Assembly: GCA_037576195.1 (NCBI GenBank)
Contig: CM075101.1
Coordinates: forward strand, 992,001 to 1,056,000
DNA: 64,000 bases
Direction of reading: 5' to 3'
DNA from: Phytoseiulus persimilis
Taxonomy: Eukaryota > Arthropoda > Arachnida > Mesostigmata > Phytoseiidae
The position numbers and the translations under genes are program-made. Position 1 is the stretch's first letter, and every line of letters begins with the position of its first letter. Shown here in pieces: positions 27,931 through 42,902 of the stretch. The notes below the pieces were generated by a model. That model had not been told where the DNA came from. It made no database searches and saw nothing but the letters and a program-made list of their open reading frames with translations.

Positions 27931-27963
27931 AACGCTCCCCCCGCATTCGGGGGATCGAGCGTT
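27931..27963. repeat. 13-bp hairpin with 4-nt loop
   Basis: AACGCTC pairs with GAGCGTT, then CCCCCG pairs with CGGGGG, with a 3-nt bulge and a CATT loop. It is a stable stem in otherwise featureless sequence. No function is shown. Confidence 0.6.
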
Positions 27964-29852
27964 GATATGGCCTCGGATCGGATCACGAGCTGTCGACTGT
28001 CGGCCCGAATCGCCAGGCGTGGCTGCTTCGGGATCCGGATTTTGGAATTTCCAAGCGGTCGTGCACCCTAAGAATCTGCACATCAAAGCTTCGTTCAGCA
28101 GAGGCTTCGTCTCCCAGACAAAAGACTTTTCTGGACCGGGTTTTCCACTTTACGTTACCATTGTTGAGCGACGATGACGAACCTTACTAGATCAGTCCAT
28201 GTGCTTGTTTGACTCCGAGAACTCACTGCAAGGTTGAGATTCCTCCAGATAGAACGAGGACTCGGCTCACCCATCGAGAAACATTTATGTAGTTCCAACA
28301 GAACTCAGTTCGACATTGGGCAGCTCGTATTCGCCAAGGAAGTTGAATGACCATAGGTTCTAGAGGGCAATTAGCCGAAAGACTCAGTGCCATACTGGAG
28401 GAAACCAGTACCTTCGATGATCACAACTCAGCCCTCCCGATCCGATGGTCGTACTCACAATTATCAATGCCAAACGGAGTCGTTTCGAGATTGTAATTTC
28501 TAGGCATAAGCAATGTCATTGTGTCGAGAGTCAGAATACGGAGAAAACATATCAGTACCTTAGAATAGACCTATTCCATGCTTCCTAGATGAAAGTAATG
28601 GGTGCGATCACAACGACGGAGACGAATATTATTGATCGGTGCGGGCTCTTCGGACGCTGCCGCGGATGAAGGTAATCGCCAACGATTGTCATGCGGTCAA
28701 CTTTCACATATCCTAACGGGTCCTCTATAGATTAATTATAGCTTAATTGTTTGCTGACGCTCGTTGGACCTCGAACGTTCGGACACAAGTTCCTGCGATC
28801 GGTTTGACTTCAGAACAGCGAGTTTCGTCGATTCGTTCCATCGGTTGAAATCACCTGTTTTCGGAAGCCAACCAATGAGTGTCAATAACGAATACTAGGG
28901 AGCTCTCCAAACGGAACTTTTCTTCCACCGCAAGCCTTGAGAGGGGCCTCAACAGAAGAGCTGTAACGAAACTGCTTGCACCGCTTGCCGGGTTCAGTTG
29001 CGTGATGAGCTGAGTCATCATAGACAACAATCAATTCATCCTTCATCGGACTTTCGAAGAGGAGTTCGAGCGCCTCCTCAGATCTCGTGGGCGCAGCACA
29101 CATACCTATGCGGGCTCCGTCTAGTCTTCCAAATGAACAAGAACATGTGAACTCTAAATAAGTCAACAATGATTCCAAGAAAAAGCTGTAACATGATATT
29201 GATTCTGCCAACGACGGTTTGGTCTATTTAGATGCCTGAACAATAAAGTTTGTATATTTATTGTGCATCAGGAATCAGTTTACGTTTTTGCCGACAAACC
29301 CTTGTCGAAAATCTCCTTCAGATGCCTCCCCATCAGCGCGGCTCTTGGGTCCACGGCCTTTCATTCGCGACCTCCGCGCATTTTCGAAATTGTTTTCTCG
29401 TTTGTTGGGTAAGAACCCCTATCGGAATTCTCCGTGGAGCTGGCGCGGAATCCTGGGTCACTTCCCTCTAGAGGTTCTATTCTCCTGAGTAAAATTCTGG
29501 TTTTGGTGTCACATTTTGAACAGAAGATTGAAATTTGCATAGTCCTACGCAGGCTCGTTATCTCATAGCTGCTCCGCATTCTGATTGCTCGCGACAAAAC
29601 TAGTGATATATCCCTGCCAGGGAGCCGAGGAGCCGGAGAACTCGGGAACGGAGGCTGTTCGCGGTACGCACATGAGTTGGAAACGTTTTTTTGGATTTGG
29701 ACGCTCATTGATTCGAGAAGGACTGGGGAGGCTAGCTTGGAAACGATACCGAGGACCGAATTCGCGATGGCTCAAGGTCGGGGATGCTCGGTTGAAACTC
29801 GTGGTGGCCTATCTCAGACCGAGAAGTGTCGAGCCGTCGTTTGTCGAGTAAC

Positions 29853-30258
29853 TCAGCGCTCCGTCCGGACGGTCTCACGCTCACTCCGTGGAGGGCGGGC
29901 AGATGCCTGGTGTGGGACGCCACTGTCTGGGACACCCTCGCTCCTTCCTATAGATCTAGCGCGGCCCGCACGGCGGGAGCTGTGGCGAACTTGGCAGAGT
30001 CGGCGAAGTTGTCGAAGTATCGTGAGCTCGAATCCCCGCTTCATCGTCCAACCCGTCGGCATCGAGACCTTGGGAGTGCTGGGCCGTCTGTCGGAGTCAT
30101 TCCTCCAGGATTTGGGGAAACGAATTGAGGTCGTTTCTGGGGACAAGAGGGCGGGGGAGTTCTTGTTGTAGAGGATCTCAATCGGGGTGCAGCGGGGCAA
30201 CGGGGCGGCAGTCAGGGGATCGCTGCCTGCCGGGGACCTCCTTGCTGGAATCGGCTGA
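29853..30258 (+). mobile_element. decayed non-LTR retrotransposon, 3' coding end
   Basis: One frame reads LRPDGLTLTPWRAGRCLVWD then ATVWDTLAPSY and GAVANLAESAKLSKYRELE. The next frame continues IVQPVGIETLGVLGRLSESF, LQDLGKRIEVVSGDKRAGEF and, after a stop codon, ISIGVQRGNGAAVRGSLP. I recognise this as the conserved block found after the reverse transcriptase in many invertebrate LINE polyproteins (RPDG…VWD.T..DTLA..Y, then PVAVETLG, then RLS.A.QRGN). At least one frameshift and one stop separate the parts, so it is dead. An AATAAATAA stretch at about 30303 may mark the 3' tail. No reverse transcriptase was found just upstream, so it is 5'-truncated or further decayed. The LINE clade is not settled. 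Confidence 0.7.
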
Positions 30259-31687
30259 GTCGGTGGCCTTCGTCAACGCACTCATTCACATCGTGCCTTT
30301 GAATAAATAATGGTTAGTTTCGAAAGCATCTGTAGAAGAAACAGATTTGTATGCCTCAAGGATGCGGGTCCCAGCTTGTGCCAATGCCGTGTGTCACGAA
30401 TTGGGAAGAGTTACGAAGATCAGGAGGGTTGAGCTGGTTCATCGAATCGACGCCTTCAGGATGAAAGCTCGGTTCAGAGCAGCTCCCCGTCCGGCCAAGC
30501 GACTTGCGCAGGGACGGACCATGCTTCATCGGTGGGAAACGGTGTTTGCTGCTGTTTTGCCTACAGGCAAAAGCTCGGATGATATTCCCCGCGTGAGAGC
30601 GGAGTTTTGAGAACCGAATGCCTGCCAGAGCATTCTGGTGAACTCCGCATGAAGGGCTTCTCCAGGAACTCCGCTCTCGTGGCTCCGTTGCATTGAAACT
30701 CAGCTATAGCCATGTGGAACTCGCTTGGGACGCACTCGGAATTCGTTGAGAATACTCGTTCAGATCCTGACCGGATTCCCCGCCCATCAGAACATTTTGT
30801 CACGGTGTACCAGTGAAGAATTGATTCTCTGCCAAGTAACGCGCAGGCCATTTCCTTCCGCAGAACCGACACTCCTCTCAGGAAACCTCCGTCACACTTA
30901 TCGGAGTCCAGATTTGTGTGCCTTTCATGGAGAGGCAACATGGGACGACCCAGTATGCAGCAGGCCGCCTCGACCGATGATCCAGAGACGAAAGGAGCGA
31001 GCGCATCACCCCTTTTCACAGGAGGCGAACGATGCGTGATCGGGCTTGTTCATCCTTGCGGGTGCTTCCCTTCCCGGATGATTTTCGGCAAAAACGAACG
31101 ACGTCCTTTCTTCCCATCATTCTCTCCAGGTTTTGGAGTGAGTCGCGTTACTCATGTTGCTGAGGCGGTCTGGTGCACACACGGGATCTAATAACAAGAA
31201 CGAGAATAAATGGGCCAAAGCTCACATCTGAAATCATTACGAGCGGAGGATGGTAAACGTGACTCCGGGCACTTTGCTGACCTCAGCTCAGACCTCGTTA
31301 CGATGAATCATATTTTTCTTCGTGAGAGAGCGGGATTAACAAGCACGTATCGCAGAACTTCCGAATTCCCTGGTTCCGAAATTGAACAGAGGTCTCCAAA
31401 CTCAGCTCGGAGCTTTTTCCCTTGTGCAATGCAGTGGTGATCTTGGGTGATGCTGGGTGATTTTTCTTCCGGTCACCCGGCACCGCCTACGGTGATTATG
31501 GTAATCGGATGCGCAGTGGATTAGAGCGCGAGTATCGATTGCAGCAGTTGGCTTGATGGTCGTCCGAGATGAGACCGTTATATCCATAGCTCAACTCCGA
31601 CTTCGAGCTACCGGGACTCCCGGGATGATTCAGGTGGACGAAGGGGCCCGGAAACACTCCGAGACTTGTTGGTAGGAAGTGACTATA

Positions 31688-32760
31688 TACAGGGTGGTCA
31701 TCGTAAGTCGGGAATTTTCTTACTCTCTCTTCTTTTGCTCATAAATCGGTGAGAAATTGTCCGATTCTGGAATTTCGATTTCGTTCGATAGCTGGAAGGA
31801 TGGCGCATCTTTTCCCTCTCGAATTTCGTGAATCGGTAGAAAATTGAATTTCGCAAATCGGCTCAAAGATTGCAATTATTTTTTTTCAACTTTTCTCAAA
31901 AAAACAGTCGACAAACTTCTGAAGTCGACCGATCGAATTCGAAAGTGTCAAGGTCGACGCAGGATAGGATGCTGCTCAAACGCCCGGCAACTCCAGATTT
32001 CTAGCTCAGGATATGTGGGAAGGACGAAAGATCGTTTCAACCTTGACCTCAAGATCGACCTCCTGACAAGATCGCGTCCTCTTTACATTTTGGCCCGTAA
32101 CTCCTCAGGGAAGCCGAATTCGGAAAATTTTCCGGAGGCAAAAAGTTCTTAGAATGGTCCAAACTACCTGACGAAGAAGTTTACGGGTCGATCCGACAAC
32201 TTTTTCAAAAAATTTGAAAATCGGGATCTCCGGCGGGAAAAAAAAAGTTGTCGGATCGACCCGTAAACTTCTTTGTCGGGTAGTTTGGACCAATCTAAGA
32301 ACTTTTTGCCTCCGGAAAATTTTCCGAATTCGGCTTCCCTGAGGAGTTACGGGCCAAAATGTAAAGAGGACGCGATCTTGTCAGGAGGTCGATCTTGAGG
32401 TCAAGGTTGAAACGATCTTTCGTCCTTCCCACAGATCCTGAGCTAGAAATCTGGAGTTGCCGGGCGTTTGAGCAGCATCCTATCCTGCGTCGACCTTGAC
32501 ACTTTCGAATTCGATCGGTCGACTTCAGAAGTTTGTCGACTGTTTTTTTGAGAAAAGTTGAAAAAAAATAATTGCAATCTTTGAGCCGATTTGCGAAATT
32601 CAATTTTCTACCGATTCACGAAATTCGAGAGGGAAAAGATGCGCCATCCTTCCAGCTATCGAACGCAAAAAAAAATTCCAGAATCGGACAATTTCTCACC
32701 GATTTATGAGCAAAAGAAGAGAGAGTAAGAAAATTCCCGACTTACGATGACCACCCTGTA
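31688..32760. mobile_element. foldback element, 1,073 bp, nearly all inverted repeat
   Basis: The left arm 31688–32204 (517 bp) and right arm 32241–32760 (520 bp) are reverse complements with only about four places of difference (roughly 98–99% alike). A spacer of about 36 bp separates them. The outer ends are TACAGGGTGGTCATCGTAAG and its complement, with TA on each side at 31686–31687 and 32761–32762. A TA duplication and a CAGGG-type end suggest a non-autonomous relative of Tc1/mariner or another TA-targeting DNA transposon. Each arm carries the same 102-codon open frame facing the centre, which I do not take as a gene. High arm identity means recent insertion or arm-to-arm conversion. Any transcript through it would fold into a long perfect hairpin. 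Confidence 0.9.
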
Positions 32761-32762
32761 TA

Positions 32763-35700
32763 CGACCGGTGGGTTCCTCAGTCGTTCGCGGTCGCGCCTG
32801 ACACCAGTCCTGTCGCCGTTCACGATGTCAAGCCTCGGGATCTCTTGAAGTACAGCTAATGACGGAGGCGGTCAAGACTTCATCAACGGCACACAGAATC
32901 GGCTAGTCAATACACCGGAAGGAGCCATCGCTAACTATCCGATTCCGGACTCCAGGGACGGGGAGGTTTAGGTTCCGAAATGGAAACCGGAGTTATCGGA
33001 GAAGTCGGCGAGTCGTGGGTTCTTGTTGGTCCTCTCCTAAGCGTTCTCGACCGGAGAGATCGATCCCTGAAGGCTCACGCATTTGCATCCTAGGCTGGAT
33101 CATCCAATGAAAGTTCAGTTGCACGTCCGAATGAGGCGAACTTGGTACGCTGGAAATGCGTGAGGATCAGAAGAATAGTTGGGAAGTATGACTAATCCCC
33201 CCCCCCAAAGCTTCAGTTTGGCTGTTGTAAAACACTGTGTATCTATACGGAGTAAGATCGCTCATATGCAATCATCGCGAACTCGCGCGTATGACGAGCC
33301 CTTTCTCGGGCGATAAAGCGGCTCCTGAAACGGACTGTGGTAGAAACGAGCACAGCTCAATGAATCCCCATGGAAAATGGAGGCTTGCATTATGTTTTCG
33401 AGCGCCGAAGTTGCTTCGTTTCTGATCATGCTCAAAATCGCGTTCGTCGTGAAAAAAAAAGGTTCTTCATTCCCGCAAGTTTGTGGTGATCAAGGAGCGG
33501 GTACGTATTGTATATGAGAACGCCGTTTCCCTGGATTGCGAGTCCATCAAATCACGCGTAACGGTCGTCATGCAATTGAACAAAGAGTTCATTCGCTGCA
33601 ACTGGTTTTGGCCTCTCTAAGCTCATCCCTCCGGACCCCAAAGCTCTATTGCGATGAATAGAAGGGACAACGAGAGCTTATCCAACAGATCCACAATATC
33701 TAGATAAAGCGAAATCGAACGTGTGCATGTTCGTTCGGGTGTTTGCGATGGTGTCCAACAGGAAGGATTCGATCGGAGTGAGTCGTTCTGTATCGTGTAC
33801 TGATGGTCACCGGGACCGGCATGGAGCTGTCGGTCCCTCTTCCCCTCACCTCTCAGTCGAGCTGAGCAGTATTTCCCATAAGTCCCGCCCCAATCGCAAA
33901 ATGGGTTCATGTCAGGACCCTTCCGGAGCAGTGCACACATTTATCGGAAGTATCGAGTGAATGAAGCAAAACACTTTTGGAAATATAGAATTCTGTCTCC
34001 GAGCGGGTACTTCCTATCTTCCCGGCCGAGATACACCTATTCGGAGTTCTGAGAGGAAGGATAGCCCTTTCAGAGATATTCGGCTACATCTGTTCGAACA
34101 AGAGGGGAATCTGATTCACAAACAATCATAGCTCAACGAGGACGACGATGAAATTCAATATAGGTCCGAGCACGACGCGAGGGTCGGTCTCGTCGAGGTC
34201 CCCTCTTCTGGCAAAAATGTCTGCATGGCGTTTCGTAGTGTTGTCTCCCGAAGAATGAATGTGTGCAATTTACGATCCAGCGCCTGACACAGCTCCGACA
34301 AACATGGGACACCCGCTTCGAGCTTGGGTCGGAACTTATAGGGCATACTGTATGAGGAAGAGTCAAGCGTCAGTCTGTGGGTTCTCGATTGACTCCAGCG
34401 TCAAGAGTCCGCTTCTTGTAACCCAGGTAAGCGATACAGACGTGGGAAAACTCAACTCAACCCTCCCTGTGTTTCTCATCACCCGCTTAAATCTCGATAA
34501 AAAGGGTTTTCAGTCTCGCACCTGATTCTCTGACGGGGATGAATCATCCTTATGATGTCGGGCACATTCGCTCGCTTGTCTACGGTCACCGTGGGCTGCG
34601 GAGCTGCGACAACCATGTTGAATGCTGCGGTTACCACAGGATTGGTGATTGGAATGAAAGTCAATTTTTGTGGAAAGCGATGTGAGTTCGCGCGTCCGTC
34701 TGTCTATCCTCGGGAGATTTCGGAATCCATGATCGGATCAGAATGTAACTCGCGGCATTTCGTAGTGCGGTACTCTGGGAAGAGGCTCGGCCCACGTACT
34801 AAGCGGAAGGAACCGAATCTGCCCGTTCGCAGGTCCATGGGCAGGAATTCGAGGTATCATGCCGACTTCCGGGAGTCGTTTTCCGTTCAATGACAAGAAT
34901 CCATTCTCCGATGAGTACCCCATATTACTTGACTTTCCTCTACACTTTGTGGGAGCCACTACACTCTTGGAATGGTGAGGGGATAAACACAACTTGGTAT
35001 TATTTTCACGGCAACCGTTCAAAGAAAGGTTCAGATCATACTGGCGAGGTGCGGGGAAACGGACAAAAAGCTTACACATAGGCCGACACGATCGGACATA
35101 TTCGCGTTCGGTGGAGCCGATTACTCAGCACATCAAGTAAAACCAAGCCGGCAAGAGTTTATCGTCCCAGGAGGCCAGAATTCGATCGCCGATATCTCGC
35201 GTGCTCATTTATAATCCGAAATCACACCGGAAAGCGTGGATCGGCACAGAACAAACACTTTCGAGGATTCCGATGGCCTTTAGGAGTCAGTGAGAACTCT
35301 CAGACTCCTCTCAGGCAGACGAGGTCGTGCAGACTCCCTCTCGGTTACGTCAACGCTCCGTTTCTTCACAGCAGACAAGGCTACTTATATTTACGTCAGC
35401 CGAGTGATTTACTGATTTGCTTCAGATATCGGGAACGCCTCGCAGGAATTCTCCCAGAGTAATCCGAGGGAATTGTCGACGGTGCTCTTGGCATTATTCC
35501 TCGAAGACGCCACATTTTTCCCATGATAAGGCACTTTCGAGCCCCGGGGTTGAATGTCCGAGCTAATCCTGTGCAAGAAGAAATTCTTCTATTCGAGCAA
35601 CAACATCAATCGAACGTACAATCAACCCCCATCATTCAGGGGAATTGTTTTGCTCGTGTGCTATGGAATAAAACAAAACAAGGATTGGCTATGGTTCAGA

Positions 35701-36524
35701 TCGAGAACACCCGAATGAGTAGTTGAAGTTGGACAGGGAGAGAATGCCCGATCCATTCAGTTGCGATTCTCCGACACAAAAACGCATCGGATGTGAGGAG
35801 CAAGACGAACGGCAGCAGCCCGAGCGACGCAGAGCTTCGGGCAGCGTTTGACCGCTTACCGCTGATCCTGGATGAAAGCATAACAAGAGCTCCAATGAGA
35901 CTGGTCTCCATGAAAAACGTAACGGGTAGTATTTATTCGTAGTCAAGCAAGACCGTCATCGATGTAGCAAAACTCGGTCTGATATTCTGATGAGAGTTTC
36001 ATCAGGATGCCCAATGACCTTATGCAATTCCCTGTTCTGATATCATGCGACTTCATCGCCGATCGAGTGAGCGGCTCGAGTTCAGAAAATCGGAGGGAGG
36101 TATCGACTCGAAGTTCGTGGACCGGACACCTAATATCTCGGATGATTCCATCCAAAAGTGCCGAATCAAGTCAAATAGCGGAACGTATTCAGATGTCCCC
36201 TCTAATTGCGGTGGGAGCTAGGAATTTATCTGGACGAATCGACCCCTGGTCACATCACCTGAGCTGACATAGAGATGATGCAACATTGTGGAGAGCCGCA
36301 GACACACTCGTATTGCTGATGAAGCGGATCTTCTGCTGTCTGCTGTGTATATGGATGGATATATCGAAGTCAGCAGAGATGCACTTCTTTGAAGCGACCG
36401 CTTGGAGTCCTTTCCGGTGGATCACACAGCATCAGTGAAGGGAGGGGAAAAAGCACATCGAAGATAAGAAAAAAATATGTCCCCGAGTGCCAAACTCTTC
36501 CGCAGAATAACAGCGAACACTCCC
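32763..36524. other. intergenic stretch, nothing identified
   Basis: No supported gene or element. A C10 run lies at about 33197–33206. The 3' UTR of the ALDH4A1 gene should begin at 36524 and run leftwards, but no canonical poly(A) hexamer stands out close by. Confidence 0.5.
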
Positions 36525-39387
<2,863 letters not shown>

Positions 39388-41288
39388 ATAGACAGGGCCA
39401 AGGTCAGACCCGAAGAGCGAGGCCCTATAACGGGCCGGAAGCTTCCCCAAAAAACTTCCTCCTGAGTCTCCGACTAATGAAGCAGGTGCGAATTCGAAAG
39501 GAACTATCACCGTGAACTTGACGCGGAACTTCGTGTTCCCGGAGTAGTCTTCTCTACCCCATGGGCGCTCATCCTGCGTCCTCTTTTCGCGGAATATTGG
39601 GAATCGTCCTCCTTCCCTTCGAGGAATTGATGGCTGGCAGCTCTCGCCGAACGAGGCGCCCATCGCTTCTCAACTTTCTGGGCAAAAGCGGAGTAGAAGC
39701 TCCGGTTCGAATAGATTGAGCGCCGGTGTATTGCACGACAAAAATTCTTACCCTAGCTGACTAGAATATCTCAATAATCGTTGGGACAGCATCAGCACTT
39801 CTCGGTCCGCGGAGTCCCCGCCGTTATCTATGATCAGGATCGAGCTGCGTTGAGAATTGGTTTTATCCAGTGAAGCTCTGCAAGTACTCGAATATCCTAT
39901 GATTTTTCTTCCAAAATTTCAAGCATGTCCGACGGTTCATCAGGTCAATGATCTTCTCCTACGACGCTCATCAATACCTGAGGGCAAATAACTCACTAGA
40001 ACGAGAGAGAAACTTCTGGGTTTCCTCGGAGGATTCGCCAGCAGCGAAACTCTAGCGACTGCCGAACAGATGATTCCACGGCACACTATCACATCTGCTT
40101 GCACCTCAAGAGTTGTAAACAGCATCTAAAGGCCTTCCCGTGCTGGAACTGCCGGATAGCTCGTAGTATGAAAGGTCCCCGAGTCCCCAATCCAGCTCCC
40201 TCTTTCAGGGTCATTATTTTTTGAGAGTCACGTTCGATGGAAGTCCGCGATGTTCCAATTGATTCGAGGAGCCCCCACGGCGAAGAAGACACAAGCCAAT
40301 CAGCGGGAGCTGAGGAGGGTTGACAATTTGACAACCAAGGCTCAGTCTAGCTCGATGAACGGAGAGTTCAGAAACTCAGCCGATTCGGCTAGGGCGTAGC
40401 GATGAGGCCATGTCCCTCTGTCGATTTGCTCCACGTCCTCGGATTAGAAACGGGAAATGTCTGTTCTTGGAGGGAAGCTTGTTATGGCTCTCCGTCGGCT
40501 GGAACGATTTGCTGAAAATGTTTAGTAGGGAACCCGTCCTTGGGGGCTCTCTTCTATGAATATTTGTGATATTTAAGACAAAACATCAATGAAAAATCTA
40601 TGCACTCGTTTTTCTGTTGTTTCCTAATTCTTGCGCGAAAAGTATTCGGTTTCAACTTTTCGAGAACATGACTGACTCATTCCATGATGTCTAGAAAAAT
40701 TTTGATAACCCTGAAGCCCCGATTCCCGGAGCAGATGATCCCTCGCTGAGCGGCTACTTTTATACAGACCTGATTGTCGAAGTCCCAAGGCTACTCCAAC
40801 CAGTGAGGGTTCTTAAGCCATTGCAGGGCTGAGGGAGGTTCGCGTTGGATCGGAGGGAACGGCTTCGAGGAGCGTAAATGAGGATGAGCGGCATGTAATC
40901 AATCCCAGGGAAAGTTGAGGGGTGACACAGAGGTTCCTTTCGCATGCGTTGCATGGGGGCGGGACCCGCTAGTTTCATCAGTGATGAAGTGCCGTCACCG
41001 CATCCGAGCGGCTTCATTCAAGCCCGCCTTATGGTGTCGTCTGCTACGCATGGTTTCTCTTTCAGGCACTCCGATCACACTGATCACCCTCCCTTCGAGT
41101 TAGTGGAAATACGCTTGAACTATAATCCAAAGGTTAGGATTCCTCAGAGGGGCAAATGAACGGCTATCCAATCCGAGGATACAGTCATCGCTCCCCTCCC
41201 GATTGATGCTCACGCTCCTCAAGGACGACTGCAGACGTGGTGGGTTTGATTTCATTCCGATCTGAACTTACGAATTTTCGCAGCAGGA
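39388..41288. other. space between divergent ALDH4A1 and KIAA1143 starts
   Basis: About 1.9 kb between two divergently transcribed genes. It should hold both promoters and perhaps non-coding first exons. I see no clear TATA box, no repeat and no further coding sequence. Confidence 0.5.
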
Positions 41289-41908
41289 ATGGCAAAGAGG
41301 AATGTTCAGTGCGTCAAACCGGCAGATCCTCCATTCTTACGGAAGATGAAAGAACAGTGTGGGTACACCAAAACGACCATCGAAACAAAGGTAACTTCAA
41401 ACCTCGAAGTATTTGACTCTCAAATGTCGGCGACGCTCGATATGCTCATATAGAGCCACTTGTTATTCCAGAAACAAGCCCTGCAAATGGATCCAGAGGC
41501 TGACAAAGACAACGATGATGAGCTTCCACAGGTGAGCTCGGCATTTCCTAGGAGTTCCAAGAGTTCATATGTTGACTTCTGATCGACATCACTCGAAGGT
41601 TCCGATGTAACACAATTATCCGAACACAGGTCGTGGTTTTGAAGCCGGGAGATCTGACGCAAGATGAAGCCGATAGAATCCTGAAGAAAGATGAACCTGA
41701 AGATGACACGGAAGGAGCAACTCTGAAAACTGGTTCGAGCATGAAATTCAGTACCAAGACGAAGAGGAGCGTCCAACCGTCAGATGAGAGCGCTGGCCAA
41801 AGGAAAAAGAAACTACGGGAGGATCTGAGGAAGAAAAATGATGTCAAAGCTGTAAAGGATAGAAATTTACTCTCATTCAACGAAGACGGGGTAGAGGAGG
41901 ACTATTGA
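41289..41908 (+). CDS. KIAA1143: KIAA1143-like conserved small protein
   Basis: Three exons, all phase 0: 41289–41390, 41472–41531, 41630–41908. They encode 146 residues; the human protein has about 154. The N-terminus MAKRNVQCVKPADPPFLRKM, the block ending PQVVVLKPGDLTQDEADRI, and the acidic tail NLLSFNEDGVEEDY match the vertebrate KIAA1143 family. The middle is a lysine-rich, probably disordered stretch (RKKKLREDLRKKNDVK). The family has no established biochemical role that I know of. The start is the first ATG of the frame and gives the conserved N-terminus. A variant poly(A) signal, TATAAA, lies about 57 bp past the stop. The assignment rests on motif order and length. Confidence 0.88.
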
Positions 41909-42739
41909 CAAACATGATATAGGATGTATTTCATTGTAAGGAATCATTCCCATTCTGATTTGTATATAAACTGTGTATTTTCATCAATCTAGCGACTTGT
42001 AGACCAGCCTATCGTCTCCTTCTTTCTGCGCCTCATACGGATCCTAGTTTCTTGACGGGCTGGATTGGAAATCCTTTCGCCGTTGGAGGAGTGGCGGAGA
42101 CTGCAGAAGCGAGGGAATGTTAGACAACTCGCTTCTTCAATGCACGGAAAATGAAATCATTAGCCAGAATGGAATCAATCGATTCTGTTATTGTCAGAAG
42201 AAGCCAGAACCTGGATCTTGGTTTTGAGATTTGCTTTGCCTCGTACAGGGATTCACCATCGTGGATCAATCTTGTAGTATTGACTGATTGATTATGGTGT
42301 CTTCCGAATACGGAATGAGTGATGGAAGCATCTGAGTGTATCTAGGACGAGCTCGGAATATTGGTTCTCGGTCTGGTATCATACTCGGGGCCTTCTCGTC
42401 CATGAAGGACCCCCGCTGTCATTATCAACCGGCTTTACGAAGACAGACCACAGCTCGGAATACCCTCGGGTCCGATTCGATTGTTTGGAAGCTTTGCGTC
42501 ATCTTCGACAATGTACTCTCGACATTTATTGAATTTCAAAGAGGTAGATATAGGTGAGAAAGGAATAACTTGAGCGTTATTGAGTCTTCCGGGATAAGCC
42601 GCCGTCACACAAGCCAAACTGTTCCGAATTACAATGTTTCCAGCTCTTGGAATGATGAACCGCAATTCAGAGCGCAGTTCAATGTGCATTGTTTCAGGGA
42701 AGTCCCGATTTTTGTTAAGTTTGCGAGGAACGTGAAGGT

Positions 42740-42902
42740 CCCCACATTCATAGGCAACTCGTCTCATGAATCTTCTCTGGAAACTGTCGAGAGTCTCTAT
42801 ATGCTTGGCATGCCACGGGCTCCACGCTTGGGGATCGTGTAGAAGGCCGGGCAACACGAGCGACTCGTGGACTCTCAGATGAACTTTTGGAAGGTTGCGC
42901 AC
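42740..42902 (-). mobile_element. LINE reverse-transcriptase C-terminal fragment
   Basis: The − strand reads VHLRVHESLVLPGLLHDPQA, WSPWHAKHIETLDSFQRRFM and RRVAYECGD. This is the pattern that follows the catalytic palm in Jockey/CR1-like LINE reverse transcriptases: a 'Y.sLV.P.L.Y....WsP....I..Le..QRR..R' segment. Upstream YADD-type palm motifs are absent and the frame drifts into unrelated sequence downstream. It is a short, decayed piece. It lies about 0.85 kb beyond the KIAA1143 gene in the opposite direction. Confidence 0.6.

Larger units (their letters stand above)
25727..31685. other. intergenic stretch with a LINE remnant
   Basis: Between the spondin gene and the foldback element I see only the LINE end near 30 kb and a small hairpin at 27931–27963. 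Around 27.1–27.35 kb two + frames look coding-like for 20–30 codons each (TIMLDEIENGPRNMALRF; GLRMKSFLRGLLPTDYLKE), but neither has a start, splice sites or a family I recognise. Confidence 0.5.

Noticed and set aside
31844-32603. Identical 102-codon frames in both arms of the foldback element
   Set aside because: They are the same sequence seen twice because the arms are inverted copies. There is no known domain, and each frame spans much of one arm by chance.
34552-34893. Frame with a KRCEFARPS segment resembling retroelement reverse transcriptase
   Set aside because: No catalytic motif or other conserved block accompanies it. Too short to call any element.
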